Shown here: positions 18,564-27,329 of the stretch, in pieces
Numbering within the stretch: position 1 is the first letter of the stretch
Layout of the letters: the number at the start of each line of letters is the position of its first letter
Origin: an uncultured Saprospiraceae bacterium
GTDB taxonomy: Bacteria > Bacteroidota > Bacteroidia > Chitinophagales > Saprospiraceae
Assembly: GCA_937959115.1 (NCBI GenBank)
Contig: CALGAW010000004.1
Location: 1-64,000 of the forward strand
DNA: 64,000 bases
Reading direction: 5' to 3'
The notes under the pieces: generated by a model
Databases searched by the model: none
Told to the model about the DNA's origin: nothing
Seen by the model: only the letters and a program-made list of their open reading frames with translations
Made by a program: the position numbers and the translations under genes

Positions 18564-20414
18564 CTACCAACTCTTCACCACCTTACTAGAATAGCGCCCA
18601 GATTCATTCCAAACAGCCAACAGTAAAACCCCGTCTGATAAAGAAGACAGATCAATTTGATTGTCAGGACGGCCGGTACCACTCAGCAATAACCTACCAG
18701 AAGTGTCATGTATAGTATAAGCGTACGCAGAGGCCATTCCCTTTACAGAAACAAAATTAGTAGCGGGATTAGGGTAAATTTGGATACCCGTATCAGCTAT
18801 CGGCGCGTCAACTGAAGAAATCGGTGAACCGTAGATAGCAAGATAGGTAATAGAATCACCATACATAGAATAGTTGTAAGTGAACTCGCCACCAATAAAA
18901 ATGTCACCCTCATATTGTATAATCTGATTGATGGGGTGATCAAAGGAGACGCCTGGCATGTATCCATAAATAGGATGATGATAAGCTAAATTATTACCAT
19001 GATACAAACCAAAACTATGATAGAAGTCACCAACAAAAAGATGGGTGTCATCTGTCTTTAAAAAACTTCGGACATCGCTTGTATAATTTGGTAGAAATCC
19101 ACTTGATTGGAAACCAACGTAGGCCGTTAGAGTACCATTTTCATAGGTGGAAACACAAACATCTTGAAGGTTTGAGCATGAACCACTTATGTAGGCCACT
19201 CCGTCAAAAATGTCAATTCCATTGACGTTATCGCTTACTTCAGTTCCTAGTGCTTGCCAGTTGTTTGTTCCTAAGTCTTTTAGTATAAGATTATTGCAAG
19301 CGATAGTGATGTCGTTTTGTCCTTGGTTATGCACCGTTACAGTATTAAACGCGCCACCGAACAACCAACCATCAGGTGTAACTGCAGCGTCGTTGATAGT
19401 ACCAGTAGCTGTTAGCTTCTTGCTCCAATTGTTCGCCGCATCTTGAATCCATATTTCCTCTTGACCAGGTATCATACTGTGCTGGATGATAATACCTGAC
19501 TTATCTCCGCTTTCTCCATCAAAAACTTGCACTCCTGCTGCTCCTGACCGTCCAGGGATATCGTAATAAACCCAAGTCCCACTTTCGAACCGTGCTAATG
19601 GATAACTTACTCCATTATACATAAATAGACCAGCTGCCAAAATATCAGCGCCATTTGTAGAAACATCATTCACTGGTCCTGATAAACCACTTCCTAGGCA
19701 ATGGAAACTACTATTCTTATAATAACCGATTTGACTACAAGGCACTCCTCCGATTTCAGAAAACGCTCCATTTATAATTAACTGATCATTGGTAAGGTCA
19801 TGTTCCAGCTTAGTAACAGGGCCATTGGGTCCATCAGGAAATTCAGTCAGTATACTGGTAGGAGAATAGCCTGGTTGTATCCAAGCCAATTCTTTTATTG
19901 TAAAACCAAATTCAGTGGCCCATGGCAATAGATTGGCTTCTGGCATATCTAGCAAGTATCGATAATTATAAGATTCCTTAATCTCATTGGCTAAAGTCGA
20001 GTAGCCAGATGCTGCGATCAAGTACCCAACTGCACAATGTGTACCGCTCTCATCAATGAAATACGGATGACGATTGGGATGGTATTTATTGACTGGAAAC
20101 TGCTTTGAGTTTGAATAGGTTTGTAGGAGATTGAGTAGCTGTGCTCGATTCTCGCTTTGCCTGTCAGATAAATCGACCGATGTATTTGTCTTCAAATTTG
20201 CAATCACATGATTTAGATGGAAGGCAATTCGGTCTACATCGGACTCAAAAGCGATTTCTAGGGTAGGGCTTATGTCACAATAGTTTACCCATTGTTTATT
20301 TACTTCCTTCAAATGTTGAAATGCTAGTGCTTTTTCTAATGCTAAATGTGCTTTCAATGAAAGGCTGATCATCATAAAGACAATAAGAATAATGTAGGAG
20401 TATAATTTACACAT
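18564..20414 (-). CDS. Secreted T9SS type A cargo protein of unknown function
   Basis: 616 residues. The signal peptide is MCKLYSYIILIVFMMISLSL + KA (~1-22). Residues ~25-180 form an N-terminal domain with RHPYFIDESGTHCAVGYLI and WATEFGFTIKELAWIQPGYSP, a pattern I know from secreted proteins of related Bacteroidota without an assigned function. Residues ~185-535 are propeller-like (repeated short Gly/Asp strands such as GVAYISGSC, LFVGDFYHSFG, IFIGGEF). The C-terminus is a type A sorting tail (~540-616; IQIYPNPATNFVSVKG ... GRYSSKVVKSW), which marks export through the T9SS. It is convergent with the upstream propeller gene and its pseudogene. Confidence 0.88.
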   Translation of the reverse strand: MCKLYSYIILIVFMMISLSLKAHLALEKALAFQHLKEVNKQWVNYCDISPTLEIAFESDVDRIAFHLNHVIANLKTNTSVDLSDRQSENRAQLLNLLQTYSNSKQFPVNKYHPNRHPYFIDESGTHCAVGYLIAASGYSTLANEIKESYNYRYLLDMPEANLLPWATEFGFTIKELAWIQPGYSPTSILTEFPDGPNGPVTKLEHDLTNDQLIINGAFSEIGGVPCSQIGYYKNSSFHCLGSGLSGPVNDVSTNGADILAAGLFMYNGVSYPLARFESGTWVYYDIPGRSGAAGVQVFDGESGDKSGIIIQHSMIPGQEEIWIQDAANNWSKKLTATGTINDAAVTPDGWLFGGAFNTVTVHNQGQNDITIACNNLILKDLGTNNWQALGTEVSDNVNGIDIFDGVAYISGSCSNLQDVCVSTYENGTLTAYVGFQSSGFLPNYTSDVRSFLKTDDTHLFVGDFYHSFGLYHGNNLAYHHPIYGYMPGVSFDHPINQIIQYEGDIFIGGEFTYNYSMYGDSITYLAIYGSPISSVDAPIADTGIQIYPNPATNFVSVKGMASAYAYTIHDTSGRLLLSGTGRPDNQIDLSSLSDGVLLLAVWNESGRYSSKVVKSW

Positions 20415-20718
20415 ATTAATTTTATTTTTGTGAATATAAGTCTTTTTTAACGGATTGGGTTACCATTTAATAATCTTTACAAAAAGTTGACTATTATTTT
20501 CTTGAAAAAAAACATCGAAAAATATTGATATTCAATGTTTTTATGATAATTTCTTGTGGTATTATATTAAATCTTGATAGTGATGGATCTAGTTTTAAGG
20601 GGTATCAAAATAACGCAAATAAATAGCGAATGTCTGATCAAAAGCTTATATTTTAGGGACGAAAGACCGAGGATACATGAACTATCCTCAATTTGATTAA
20701 CTCAGCAACTATTTTTTT
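20415..20718. other. Divergent intergenic region with a leader hairpin
   Basis: 304 bp between a minus-strand cargo gene and the plus-strand PL6 gene. It is very AT-rich. A 7-bp inverted repeat, GAGGATA (20669-20675) and TATCCTC (20683-20689), lies 29 bp before the PL6 start and could form a leader hairpin. No clear TAnnTTTG box was found in either direction. Confidence 0.4.
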
Positions 20719-22521
20719 ATGCGAAGCCAAAGCAATTGCTTAATCCTTTTTTACTTTTTGATTTCTATGGTTTTGCAAACCGTTAGCTATGCTCAACCCT
20801 GTAATGCTCCTGTTTTCGCCCTCGTTTCTTCAATTGCTCAGCTTAAGTCTACGATTTCTAATACGATCAACCACGCTGGGGAAGTCACAATCACAATTCA
20901 AGATGGTGTCTATTACAGCACAGGGAATGACATGATCTTTTTTCTGAATCGAATGAACGAGCAATGCAAATACACCATCCAAGCCGAAACCGTAGGAGGC
21001 GTCGAGTTTGTCGGATATCAGTTCTTGTGGTTGGAGAAGGGCCAATATCATATCAAGGGCATACGGTTTACTCGAACACAGCACCACGTTGCACGCTCCA
21101 TTGTACGACTCACCCAATCCGAGAACAGTCTACTCGAAAACTGTACCTTTTATGATCAAGTAGACAGCATTGATGCTTCTAAGTCTTACTACTATATTCA
21201 GATTTTAAAAGGTGCGTTCAACACGATAAAAAACTGTGATTTCGAATACAAGTATTCTAAGGGCAGTGTCGTCCAGATACAAGTAGATACAACACAGGCA
21301 AACCAAGCCACTCGCGCCCATCATCAGGTGCTAGGATGTCACTTCAAAGGGCAGTATCTTCCTACGTTTGCTAGTATGCTCGCGATTGGTCTTGCTGGTG
21401 ATCCAAGCAGTGAAACCTCTCATATCTTTAGCCGTGTGCTTGTAAAAGACAACCTTTTTGAAGACTTTAATGTCAACCCAAATGACGATACGGATGTCTT
21501 TGGATATGATGAAATCATAAGCAATAAAAGCTCAGGTAATCTGTACATCGGCAATACATTCTTGAATTGTAATGGACGTCTCAAACTTCGGTCGGGTAGT
21601 CATTGCACCATCGAAGGCAACCGATTTATAAGAGAATTGAATAAGAATAGACCAACCTCAGCCGGCCTTCGATTCAATGGTCCTGGACATCAGATTATCA
21701 ATAATTATTTTGAGAACATTAAGGGGCACTCCATTTATATTTATTGTGGGAATGGTCCGATCAAGTATCAGCTACAAGCAGGAGAAGTACAGCCTTGTTA
21801 CCAAAACCCAGATAGCGCTACGATTGCTTACAATACGATTGTGAATACTACTGATGAAGGATTACCACCTATTGGGCTTATTTATTTCGATTTACCAGCA
21901 AATCCAAGTTGCCCCGCTTCTTTTGTCAACCAGTTACCAAGGCAATTCCATTTTGAAAACAACATTGTTTGTCAATATTCAGGAACAGTACCCAAACCGT
22001 TTTTTGCCCTAACGGGCAATGCGGGCTCAACACCACCGCAAAGTCTTACAATGCCAAGTAGCTTATTGAATAGTAACGTTTTTTATTCAAATCAATCCAT
22101 GAGTATTCCATTTCAGAATATTGGTTTTGATAGTATCAATACGTCTTTGTTTATTGATCCCATCCTTGAATACAATGGACAAGAATTCCAGCCTGCTGCT
22201 ACAAGCGTTGCCGCCAACCGAGCAGATCCCTCCAATTATCCAAATCTTACAATCGATATTAACTCAAATTCGCGTCTTGCTGCTAATCCTGACATTGGTT
22301 GCCATGAATTCGAACAATCGGATTGCCAGACTTCCCTGTACTTGTCAGAAGATATTCCGACTGGTACGTATTTGGCAGATAGCACGATCAAAGCATCCTT
22401 AGGGAAAATAGATTCAGGAGCAGTCGTTCTTTTTCAAGCAGGAACTAGAATCACAATTGATTCAACATTCATCATAGATTTTGGTGTTGATTTTAATGCT
22501 GAAATTATCGATTGCCAGTAG
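20719..22521 (+). CDS. Polysaccharide lyase family 6 (alginate/chondroitin lyase-like)
   Basis: 600 residues with a signal peptide (CLILFYFLISMVLQTVSYA, cleavage about residue 27). Residues ~30-520 form a right-handed beta-helix. The PL6 catalytic signature is present: EIISNKSSGN with Lys270, then GRLKLRSGSH with Arg291. The spacing of 21 residues equals that of the catalytic Lys and Arg of chondroitinase B. PL6 enzymes cleave alginate or dermatan sulfate by beta-elimination; substrate cannot be decided here. The last ~70 residues (DCQTSLYLSEDIPTGTYLAD ... IDFGVDFNAEI) resemble the beta-strand tail of other secreted Bacteroidota proteins rather than a type A sorting tail. It is followed by a GH5 gene in the same direction. 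Confidence 0.88.
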   Translation: MRSQSNCLILFYFLISMVLQTVSYAQPCNAPVFALVSSIAQLKSTISNTINHAGEVTITIQDGVYYSTGNDMIFFLNRMNEQCKYTIQAETVGGVEFVGYQFLWLEKGQYHIKGIRFTRTQHHVARSIVRLTQSENSLLENCTFYDQVDSIDASKSYYYIQILKGAFNTIKNCDFEYKYSKGSVVQIQVDTTQANQATRAHHQVLGCHFKGQYLPTFASMLAIGLAGDPSSETSHIFSRVLVKDNLFEDFNVNPNDDTDVFGYDEIISNKSSGNLYIGNTFLNCNGRLKLRSGSHCTIEGNRFIRELNKNRPTSAGLRFNGPGHQIINNYFENIKGHSIYIYCGNGPIKYQLQAGEVQPCYQNPDSATIAYNTIVNTTDEGLPPIGLIYFDLPANPSCPASFVNQLPRQFHFENNIVCQYSGTVPKPFFALTGNAGSTPPQSLTMPSSLLNSNVFYSNQSMSIPFQNIGFDSINTSLFIDPILEYNGQEFQPAATSVAANRADPSNYPNLTIDINSNSRLAANPDIGCHEFEQSDCQTSLYLSEDIPTGTYLADSTIKASLGKIDSGAVVLFQAGTRITIDSTFIIDFGVDFNAEIIDCQ

Positions 22522-22747
22522 TTAAGCTATTTACAACTATTACTTTTCAGATTAAGTCAAGGTTTGTTTTTCCTTTCGAAATCCTTTGATTTCTCTTCAA
22601 ATTCCACTTATTAGGCAATCAAATAATGCCTAATGTTATGAAGATAATTTTACGCAAAAAAGTACTTTGCTTTCTAGGATTATTTACCTAATTTCACACA
22701 TCATATTATTGCGAACGTCTTTCTTGTTTCCTCCTAAACATTAAATA

Positions 22748-25330
22748 ATGACATCTAACTTTTTCTTAAGAAAGAGAAGTAGCAATCTCTTTTTGGCTCT
22801 TTTTTCGATTATCCTTTTTTCAAACTATACAGTAGCACAGAATTACTGCGGCTCAAACCCAGTAGATATCCATGGACAGCTTAGTGTAAGCGGTTCTAAG
22901 ATCGTTGACCAAAACAACAACGTCGTCAGTTTCGCAGGCAACAGTTTTTTCTGGTCAAACACAGGGTGGGGCGCAGATAAATACTACAATGCAAACGTGG
23001 TTAATTGGTTGAAAAATGATTGGAATTCTACCATCGTTCGCGCTGCAATGGGCGTTGAAGATTATGGTGGTTACCTCACCGACCCCATCGGAAACAAAAA
23101 CAGAGTAAAAGCGGTAGTAGATGCGGCGATTGCAGAAGGCCTTTATGTAATTATTGATTGGCATTCACATCATGCAGAAGACCATCAAGCAGCTGCAATT
23201 GCCTTCTTTCAGGAAATGGCACAAACCTATGGAAATAACCCACACGTCATTTACGAAATATACAATGAACCGCTGCAGATCTCTTGGTCAAACACCATTA
23301 AACCCTATGCGGAAGCAGTTATATCAGCAATTCGAGCTATTGATCCTGACAACCTGATTATTGTAGGAACACCTACTTGGTCTCAAGACGTTGATGCTGC
23401 CTCATATGATCCGATTACTAGCGCAACCAACATCGCATACACCTTACACTTCTATGCGGCAACGCATAAGGCAAGTCTAAGGCAAAAAGCGCAAACCGCT
23501 ATGAATAATGGGATCGCTCTTTTTGTAACAGAGTGGGGATCCGTCTCAGCAAGTGGAAATGGGGCAGTCGATTATACCTCTACAGATGAGTGGATGACCT
23601 TCCTAGAAACAAATGATATCTCTCATGCCAACTGGTCTTTGCATGATAAAAATGAAGGCGCGTCAGTGTTGATCCCCGGCGCTAGTTCAACTGGTGGATG
23701 GTCCGCCTCAGATCTGACTGCATCAGGGACAAAAGTAAAGGACATTGTCTCTAACTGGCAAGAATACTGCTTAAGCGGCCCTGTAAATCAACTACCGATC
23801 GTTTCCATTACCGATCCTCTGAACAACACAACGGTTACGGCAGGAACTACGATTCAGATCAAAGCAATTGCCAATGATAATGATGGAACAATCAACCAAG
23901 TAGAGTTTTTTGTAAACGGCGTTTCTATTGGCAGTTCAACGAATACACCGTATGCTGCAAGTTTTACGCCTCCAACCACTGGAATCTATTCGATCACTGC
24001 TACAGCTACGGATGATGACGGGGCAACTCGTACTTCCAGTGCAATAGACTTTCTTGTTCCTGGGGATGGTATTTGCCAGCTCAACAATCCTCCTGCCATT
24101 GATGGGTATGACAATGATTGGACCGTAGATTCAATGTTTTTCGTCTCTAAGGTCCTAGGAGGAACTGTCGCTAATCCTTCTGATCTAAGTGCAGAGTTTA
24201 GGATAGGATGGGATGATACATACTTATATGTGTTCGGAAAAGTCAATGATAATTCGCTAAACAATGATTCACAAAACATTTGGGATGATGACAGTTTTGA
24301 GTTGTATATAGACGGTGGAAATGAAAAATCAACTACGTATGATGCAAACGATTATCAACTCATGTTCAGATATAATGATCCAATTGCTTACAATGTTTCT
24401 GGAGGTGTAAACAACCCTCAAGGTCTTGATTTTGTAATGGTTAACACCAACACAGGCTATGATATCGAGATTCGACTAAACTATTCTTTCATCGGTATTC
24501 CTCCAGTTGTTGAAGGAGGTCGGATTGGGTTTGATGTGCATGTAAACGATGACGATAATGGTGGTGCTAGAGACAAGTTTATCTCTTGGAATGATGACCA
24601 AAATGCTGCTTGGAACGATCCGAGTACGTTTGGAGAAGTGTTGTTTGAATCTTGCCAATCTGCCTACATTACACCAAACATTTGTCTATGGATGGAAGGC
24701 GCCTACAATGCCAACTCCATTCAGATGACTTCCTTACTAGCTCTGCGTGGTCTACTACCAGTGGCTCAGCCTTACAATATGCCACCTTGGAATTACGCAG
24801 GTTCAGAAACGGTAACCAACATGCCCGCTCAAACAGTAGACTGGGTAAAGGTAAGCCTTAGAACAACACCCGCCAAGTCTTCTGAGGTCCTAGCTACTGC
24901 CGCGATTTTACAAGAAGATGGCTGCCTAGTTTTTCCTGATGAAGACTTCTTCCCAGAAAGCTTGGGTACTGCATTTTATGTAGTAGTAGAACACCGAAAT
25001 CATATTGGTGTCATGTCTCCAACTGCTATTAATGTGGCACAGGGGGCAATTTCCTACGATTTCAGAAGTGGAGACAGTTATTCGAATGGTGGTCAGGGCC
25101 AGAAACAACTAAGCGCAGGAGTTTGGGCTATGTTTGCTGGAGATGGGGACCAATTACAAGACCTAAACGGATATGATATCAACGGGACGGATAATGTAAA
25201 CTGGTTGCCTCAAAACGGTGGATTTAATATTTATGCTGCTGGTGACTATAACCTAGATGGTGAAGTCTCTGGAGCAGACAAGATATTATGGTCAGCCAAC
25301 AATGGAGTTTATTCCTCGTTAGATCGTTAA
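22748..25330 (+). CDS. GH5 endoglucanase with Ig, CBM9-like and dockerin-like modules
   Basis: 860 residues with a signal peptide (~1-30). Residues ~38-335 are a GH5 (subfamily 2-like) catalytic domain: VIIDWHSHHAED, acid/base Glu174 in YEIYNEP, and nucleophile Glu262 in VTEWGS. An Ig-like domain (~348-435; VSITDPLNNTTVTAGTTIQI) comes next, then a CBM9-like domain (~440-640; LYIDGGNEKSTTYD, GFDVHVNDDDNGG). A module with LLPVAQPYNMPPWNYAG (~645-795) follows, and the end is an EF-hand-like pair (QDLNGYDINGTD; DYNLDGEVSGAD with the D-x-N-x-D-G spacing of dockerin loops). Cleavage of cellulose or a related beta-1,4-glucan outside the cell is inferred. The C-terminal train is shared with the protein at 10713-13616. 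Confidence 0.92.
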   Translation: MTSNFFLRKRSSNLFLALFSIILFSNYTVAQNYCGSNPVDIHGQLSVSGSKIVDQNNNVVSFAGNSFFWSNTGWGADKYYNANVVNWLKNDWNSTIVRAAMGVEDYGGYLTDPIGNKNRVKAVVDAAIAEGLYVIIDWHSHHAEDHQAAAIAFFQEMAQTYGNNPHVIYEIYNEPLQISWSNTIKPYAEAVISAIRAIDPDNLIIVGTPTWSQDVDAASYDPITSATNIAYTLHFYAATHKASLRQKAQTAMNNGIALFVTEWGSVSASGNGAVDYTSTDEWMTFLETNDISHANWSLHDKNEGASVLIPGASSTGGWSASDLTASGTKVKDIVSNWQEYCLSGPVNQLPIVSITDPLNNTTVTAGTTIQIKAIANDNDGTINQVEFFVNGVSIGSSTNTPYAASFTPPTTGIYSITATATDDDGATRTSSAIDFLVPGDGICQLNNPPAIDGYDNDWTVDSMFFVSKVLGGTVANPSDLSAEFRIGWDDTYLYVFGKVNDNSLNNDSQNIWDDDSFELYIDGGNEKSTTYDANDYQLMFRYNDPIAYNVSGGVNNPQGLDFVMVNTNTGYDIEIRLNYSFIGIPPVVEGGRIGFDVHVNDDDNGGARDKFISWNDDQNAAWNDPSTFGEVLFESCQSAYITPNICLWMEGAYNANSIQMTSLLALRGLLPVAQPYNMPPWNYAGSETVTNMPAQTVDWVKVSLRTTPAKSSEVLATAAILQEDGCLVFPDEDFFPESLGTAFYVVVEHRNHIGVMSPTAINVAQGAISYDFRSGDSYSNGGQGQKQLSAGVWAMFAGDGDQLQDLNGYDINGTDNVNWLPQNGGFNIYAAGDYNLDGEVSGADKILWSANNGVYSSLDR

Positions 25331-25364
25331 AAAGAGGTCGTCTACGAACAATGTAGGATGTTGA

Positions 25365-27035
25365 TTACAATAAACTCTTAAACCGAGGACGCTTTGGTGT
25401 AATATCACCTAACCGTTCTTTCTTATTCTTCTCATAAGCGCTAAAGTTACCTTCAAAGAACACCCATTTACCGTCATCCTCATAAGATAAAATATGCGTA
25501 GCGAGTCGATCAATAAACCAACGGTCGTGAGAAATCATCAAAATACACCCAGCAAAGTGCTCTATAGCTTCCTCCAATGCACGCAACGTATTGACATCAA
25601 TATCATTCGTCGGCTCATCCAACAGCAGCACATTGCCACCTTCCTTCATTGTAATGGCTAGGTGCAATCGATTCCGCTCACCGCCAGACAGTACGCCCAC
25701 CTTCTTTTGTTGGTCGCCTCCTGCAAAGTTAAATCTGCTTAGATACGCCCGAGCATTTATGCTTTTATGGCCTACAGAAATCAAGTCATTGCCACCACTG
25801 ACTACTTCGTAAACTGTTTTCTCTGGTATCAAATCCTTGTGTGTCTGATCCACATAAGCAAGTTCTACTGTACTTCCAATATCTACAGAACCTGAGTCTG
25901 GCGTCTCTTCACCCATAATCATTCGAAAGAGGGTGGTCTTACCGACACCGTTTGGTCCAATAATCCCAACAACCGCATTTCGTGGCACGGTAAAACTTAA
26001 ATTGTCGATCAGCACTCGATTTTCAAAGGATTTTGTCAATCCGTTTATATCAATAACGGAATCACCAAGTCTAGGACCAGGCGGAATATAGAGTTCTAAT
26101 TTTGCTTCTTTCTCCTTAGCTTCTGCACTGCTTAGTGCCTCGTAAGCACTAAGACGCGCTTTTCCTTTTGCCTGCTTGGCCTTTGGCGCCATTCGTGACC
26201 ATTCCAACTCCCGCTTCAAGATCTTCTGACGCTTCGATTCTTGTTTCTCTTCATTTGCAAGGCGATTCGATTTCTGATCAAGCCAAGAACTGTAATTCCC
26301 TTGCCAAGGAATACCTTCACCGCGATCGAGTTCTAAAATCCAACCCGCTACATTATCTAAGAAATAACGGTCGTGTGTCACTGCAATCACTGTCCCAGGA
26401 AATGATTTTAGGAATTGCTCGAGCCAGTGCACACTTTCTGCATCCAAGTGGTTGGTCGGCTCATCTAACAACAGGATGTCAGGTTTACTTAGCAGCAAGC
26501 GGCAAAGCGCCACTCGTCGTCGTTCACCACCAGACAGGACATCTACTTTAGCATCATCTGGTGGACAACGCAAGGCATCCATCGCCATTTCCAAGGTATG
26601 ATCAAGGTCCCAGGCATTCAAATGGTCCATTTTGTCCAATAGTTCTCCTTGCTCTTCTACAGCCTTCATCATCTCTTCATCACTGAGCGGCTCTCCTAGC
26701 TTTGCTGATATCGCTTCGTATGCTTCTACCACATCTACAATATGCTGTACGCCTTCTTTCACAATTTCTTTCACTGTTTTGGTATCATCCAACTCAGGCT
26801 CTTGTGCGAGATAGCCGATTTTATATTCTTTGTCAAAAGTGACTTTACCTTGATAGTTGTTGTCTAATCCGGCGATGATTTTTAACAAACTTGATTTTCC
26901 AGAACCGTTTAATCCTAAAACCCCAATTTTGGCACCGTAATAGAAGGACAACCAAATGTTTTTCAATACCTGTTTGCTAGGCGCATAGACTTTTGATACG
27001 CCTTCCATAGCAAAGATGACTTTATTATCTGACAT
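25365..27035 (-). CDS. ettA: Energy-dependent translational throttle protein EttA (ABC-F)
   Basis: 556 residues, the normal length for EttA. It has two ABC domains: Walker A GLNGSGKSSLL (~43) with signature LSGGERRRVALCRLLL, and Walker A GPNGVGKTTLF (~355) with signature LSGGERNRLHLA. An ABC-F linker lies between them (EWSRMAPKAKQAKGKARL). No membrane segments are present. EttA binds the ribosomal E site and gates translation by ATP/ADP level. A promoter is visible upstream at 27096-27130. The gene stands alone on its strand between the GH5 gene and the LTA-synthase-like gene. Confidence 0.95.
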   Translation of the reverse strand: MSDNKVIFAMEGVSKVYAPSKQVLKNIWLSFYYGAKIGVLGLNGSGKSSLLKIIAGLDNNYQGKVTFDKEYKIGYLAQEPELDDTKTVKEIVKEGVQHIVDVVEAYEAISAKLGEPLSDEEMMKAVEEQGELLDKMDHLNAWDLDHTLEMAMDALRCPPDDAKVDVLSGGERRRVALCRLLLSKPDILLLDEPTNHLDAESVHWLEQFLKSFPGTVIAVTHDRYFLDNVAGWILELDRGEGIPWQGNYSSWLDQKSNRLANEEKQESKRQKILKRELEWSRMAPKAKQAKGKARLSAYEALSSAEAKEKEAKLELYIPPGPRLGDSVIDINGLTKSFENRVLIDNLSFTVPRNAVVGIIGPNGVGKTTLFRMIMGEETPDSGSVDIGSTVELAYVDQTHKDLIPEKTVYEVVSGGNDLISVGHKSINARAYLSRFNFAGGDQQKKVGVLSGGERNRLHLAITMKEGGNVLLLDEPTNDIDVNTLRALEEAIEHFAGCILMISHDRWFIDRLATHILSYEDDGKWVFFEGNFSAYEKNKKERLGDITPKRPRFKSLL

Positions 27036-27095
27036 GGAAATTATTCAATTTTAAAATAGTGATTTAATCCTCTATTGTATTGGATTATAGATTTG

Positions 27096-27130
27096 CAAAT
27101 GTAGGAATTTGATTTGAATTGTTCTATCAA
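27096..27130 (-). promoter_or_regulatory. Promoter of ettA
   Basis: On the minus strand TTG (27130-27128) and TACATTTG (27103-27096), 24 bp apart, fit the Bacteroidota -33/-7 pattern. The predicted leader is about 55 nt before the ATG at 27035. Confidence 0.5.
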
Positions 27131-27166
27131 TTCTTAAGCAAATCGTCTTGCTTGTGATGAAGGGAT

Positions 27167-27231
27167 ACCAAAGACCGAAGAGGTAAGTAGTTTTGCGCCT
27201 GTCTCCCACCTTTGGTCTTCGGTCTCCTGTC
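27167..27231. repeat. GGAGACCGAAGACC-type intergenic repeat with inverted copy
   Basis: AGACCGAAGA (27172-27181) is inverted at 27216-27225 (TCTTCGGTCT). The right arm is extended by repeated GTCTCC words. Such purine-rich GGAGACCGAAGACC repeats recur between genes in Bacteroidota. The arms lie between two divergent genes. A minus-strand frame across it (27072-27290) is judged spurious because it only translates the repeat. Confidence 0.45.
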
Positions 27232-27238
27232 TTTTTAT

Positions 27239-27246
27239 TATATTTG
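27239..27246 (+). promoter_or_regulatory. -7 box for the LTA-synthase-like gene
   Basis: TATATTTG matches TAnnTTTG. Transcription would start near 27252, upstream of the whole open frame, which is consistent with a protein start earlier than the GTG at 27330. Confidence 0.4.
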
Positions 27247-27329
27247 CAATCGATTAATACCAATCCAAAATTAGAAAGCTTCCAAAACATATTCGATTTT
27301 TATTTAGAGTATATCTCTTTGGTATTCTT

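Noticed and set aside
27072-27290. 72-codon minus-strand frame with GDRRPKVGDRR-like text
   Set aside because: This is the translation of the purine-rich intergenic repeat and overlaps the promoters of both flanking genes.
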